Below are positions 63,981 to 64,000 of a stretch of 64,000 nt of DNA, piece after piece. The notes under the pieces are model-generated. The model was not told the origin of the DNA. It saw nothing but the letters and a program-made list of their open reading frames with translations, and searched no databases. Origin of the DNA: Hippasteria phrygiana (Eukaryota; Echinodermata; Asteroidea; Valvatida; Goniasteridae); assembly GCA_037893225.1 (NCBI GenBank), contig JAZGUH010000103.1:2852001-2916000 (forward strand), read 5' to 3'. Each line of letters starts with the position of its first letter. The first letter of the stretch is position 1. The translations under genes and the position numbers were made by a program.

Positions 63981-64000
63981 CAACAATTTGAGACCATCGC
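63981..64000 (+). repeat. Partial monomer at the window end
   Basis: The first 20 bases of a further monomer are present, so the array continues beyond the window. The left edge also begins exactly on 'caacaatt' with no flanking unique sequence, so neither end of the array is contained here. Confidence 0.95.

Larger units (their letters stand above)
1..64000 (+). repeat. 234-bp satellite DNA array spanning the whole window
   Basis: The start motif 'caacaatt' recurs every 234 bp from position 1 (1, 235, 469 and so on) to 63981, always in the same orientation. The distance 1 to 63981 equals 273 monomers plus a 103-bp partial monomer minus 5 bp. Those 5 bp match the one-base changes I located at 2514, 3215, 14459, 16215, 29489, 49392 and 62027. 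Monomers differ from one another by scattered substitutions; multi-monomer blocks are often identical over 2-3 kb. No other sequence interrupts the array. Such organisation is typical of eukaryotic centromeric or pericentromeric satellites. I do not recognise the family and cannot name the species. The chromosomal location is inference. Confidence 0.98.
41501..64000 (+). repeat. Array domain IV, 7-monomer higher-order repeat
   Basis: Seven monomer types can be told apart. G has 'ttagagatag' and 'cgcatcaaat'. S has 'cttcatagcgtgag' and 'cccttttac'. D has 'cactgatggg', 'attgcag' and 'gagaaaaatc'. E has 'tgagatattg', 'ctgttaac' and 'tttaatgc'. F has 'attagagacc' and 'gagctc'. H has 'cgctgttc', often 'ataaagtt', and 'tactcc'. 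P has 'gatctag', 'gtgaaccctg' and 'tgtattgtaac'. The ordered unit G-S-D-E-F-H-P is 1638 bp. The G marker lies at 45488, 46658, 47828, 49465, 51103, 52741, 54379, 55783, 57421, 59293, 62100 and 63738, giving spacings of 5, 5, 7, 7, 7, 7, 6, 7, 8, 12 and 7 monomers. Before about 45 kb the order is less regular. Confidence 0.85.
60480..64000 (+). repeat. Long-range copy of 47845-51365 (offset 54 monomers, 12636 bp)
   Basis: About 3.5 kb here matches 47.85-51.36 kb, and the match runs off the end of the window. Shared private marks in order are 'cttcttgaaaattc' (48580 and 61216), 'ataaagtt' (48966 and 61601), 'atagaatattg' (49184 and 61819), the one-C deletion (49392 and 62027), 'cacatcgttag' (49500 and 62135), 'gtgaatgctt' (49822 and 62457) and an F monomer with 'gatatag'. 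The only difference I noticed is 'cacatgtatg' at about 51319 against 'cacacgtatg' at about 63954. Confidence 0.9.

Noticed and set aside
1..64000. CRISPR array or bacterial repeat region
   Set aside because: There are no short repeats separated by unique spacers. The whole 234-bp unit is repeated, with no cas genes and no unique sequence between units.
1..64000. Transposon or Helitron insertions, or terminal inverted repeats inside monomers
   Set aside because: The 234-bp phase is continuous except for one deletion and seven single-base indels, so no insertion is present. No extended inverted repeat was found in the monomer.

Overview
The whole 64 kb window is one uninterrupted array of a eukaryotic satellite DNA. 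The repeat unit is 234 bp. Counting from the first base, with each unit starting at 'caacaatt', the window holds 273 full monomers, one truncated 103-bp monomer (1171-1273) and the first 20 bp of another (63981-64000). Seven one-base indels (six losses, one gain) account for the remaining difference in phase between the two ends. I found no protein-coding gene, tRNA, rRNA, transposon, CRISPR array or non-satellite island. All open frames of 60-76 codons are by-products of the repeat.

The organism cannot be named from the sequence. A homogeneous satellite array of this length points to a eukaryotic centromeric, pericentromeric or other heterochromatic block. A representative monomer counted by hand has 59 C, 40 G and 10 CpG (42% GC, CpG observed/expected about 1). 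That argues against a genome with heavy germline CpG methylation, such as a vertebrate, and fits many invertebrates better. This is inference only.

Layout. All monomers are head to tail on one strand. Four loosely bounded domains can be told apart by diagnostic variants. Domain I (about 1-13.2 kb) is built from overlapping duplications with offsets of 701, 2106, 3510 and 5616 bp. Domain II (about 13.2-29.3 kb) carries 'tattcaccaaat' monomers with 60-codon open frames and has offsets of 3510, 3978, 5382 and 1872 bp. Domain III (about 29.3-41.5 kb) contains a 6-monomer (1404-bp) repeat, plus a block of domain II-type monomers at about 36.5-41 kb. Domain IV (about 41.5-64 kb) is a 7-monomer higher-order repeat of 1638 bp with 5-, 6-, 8- and 12-monomer derivatives, and it contains a segment of about 3.5 kb repeated 12.6 kb away. 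Within a monomer family the sequence differs at many sites, but duplicated multi-monomer segments are nearly identical. That is the expected signature of recent unequal exchange.

The most testable functional feature is a perfect three-unit heat-shock element (TTCnnGAAnnTTC) at monomer positions 43-55, present in most monomers. If real, the array would offer a very large number of HSF1 sites, comparable in principle to human satellite III. I saw nothing that supports a new gene-based system here.
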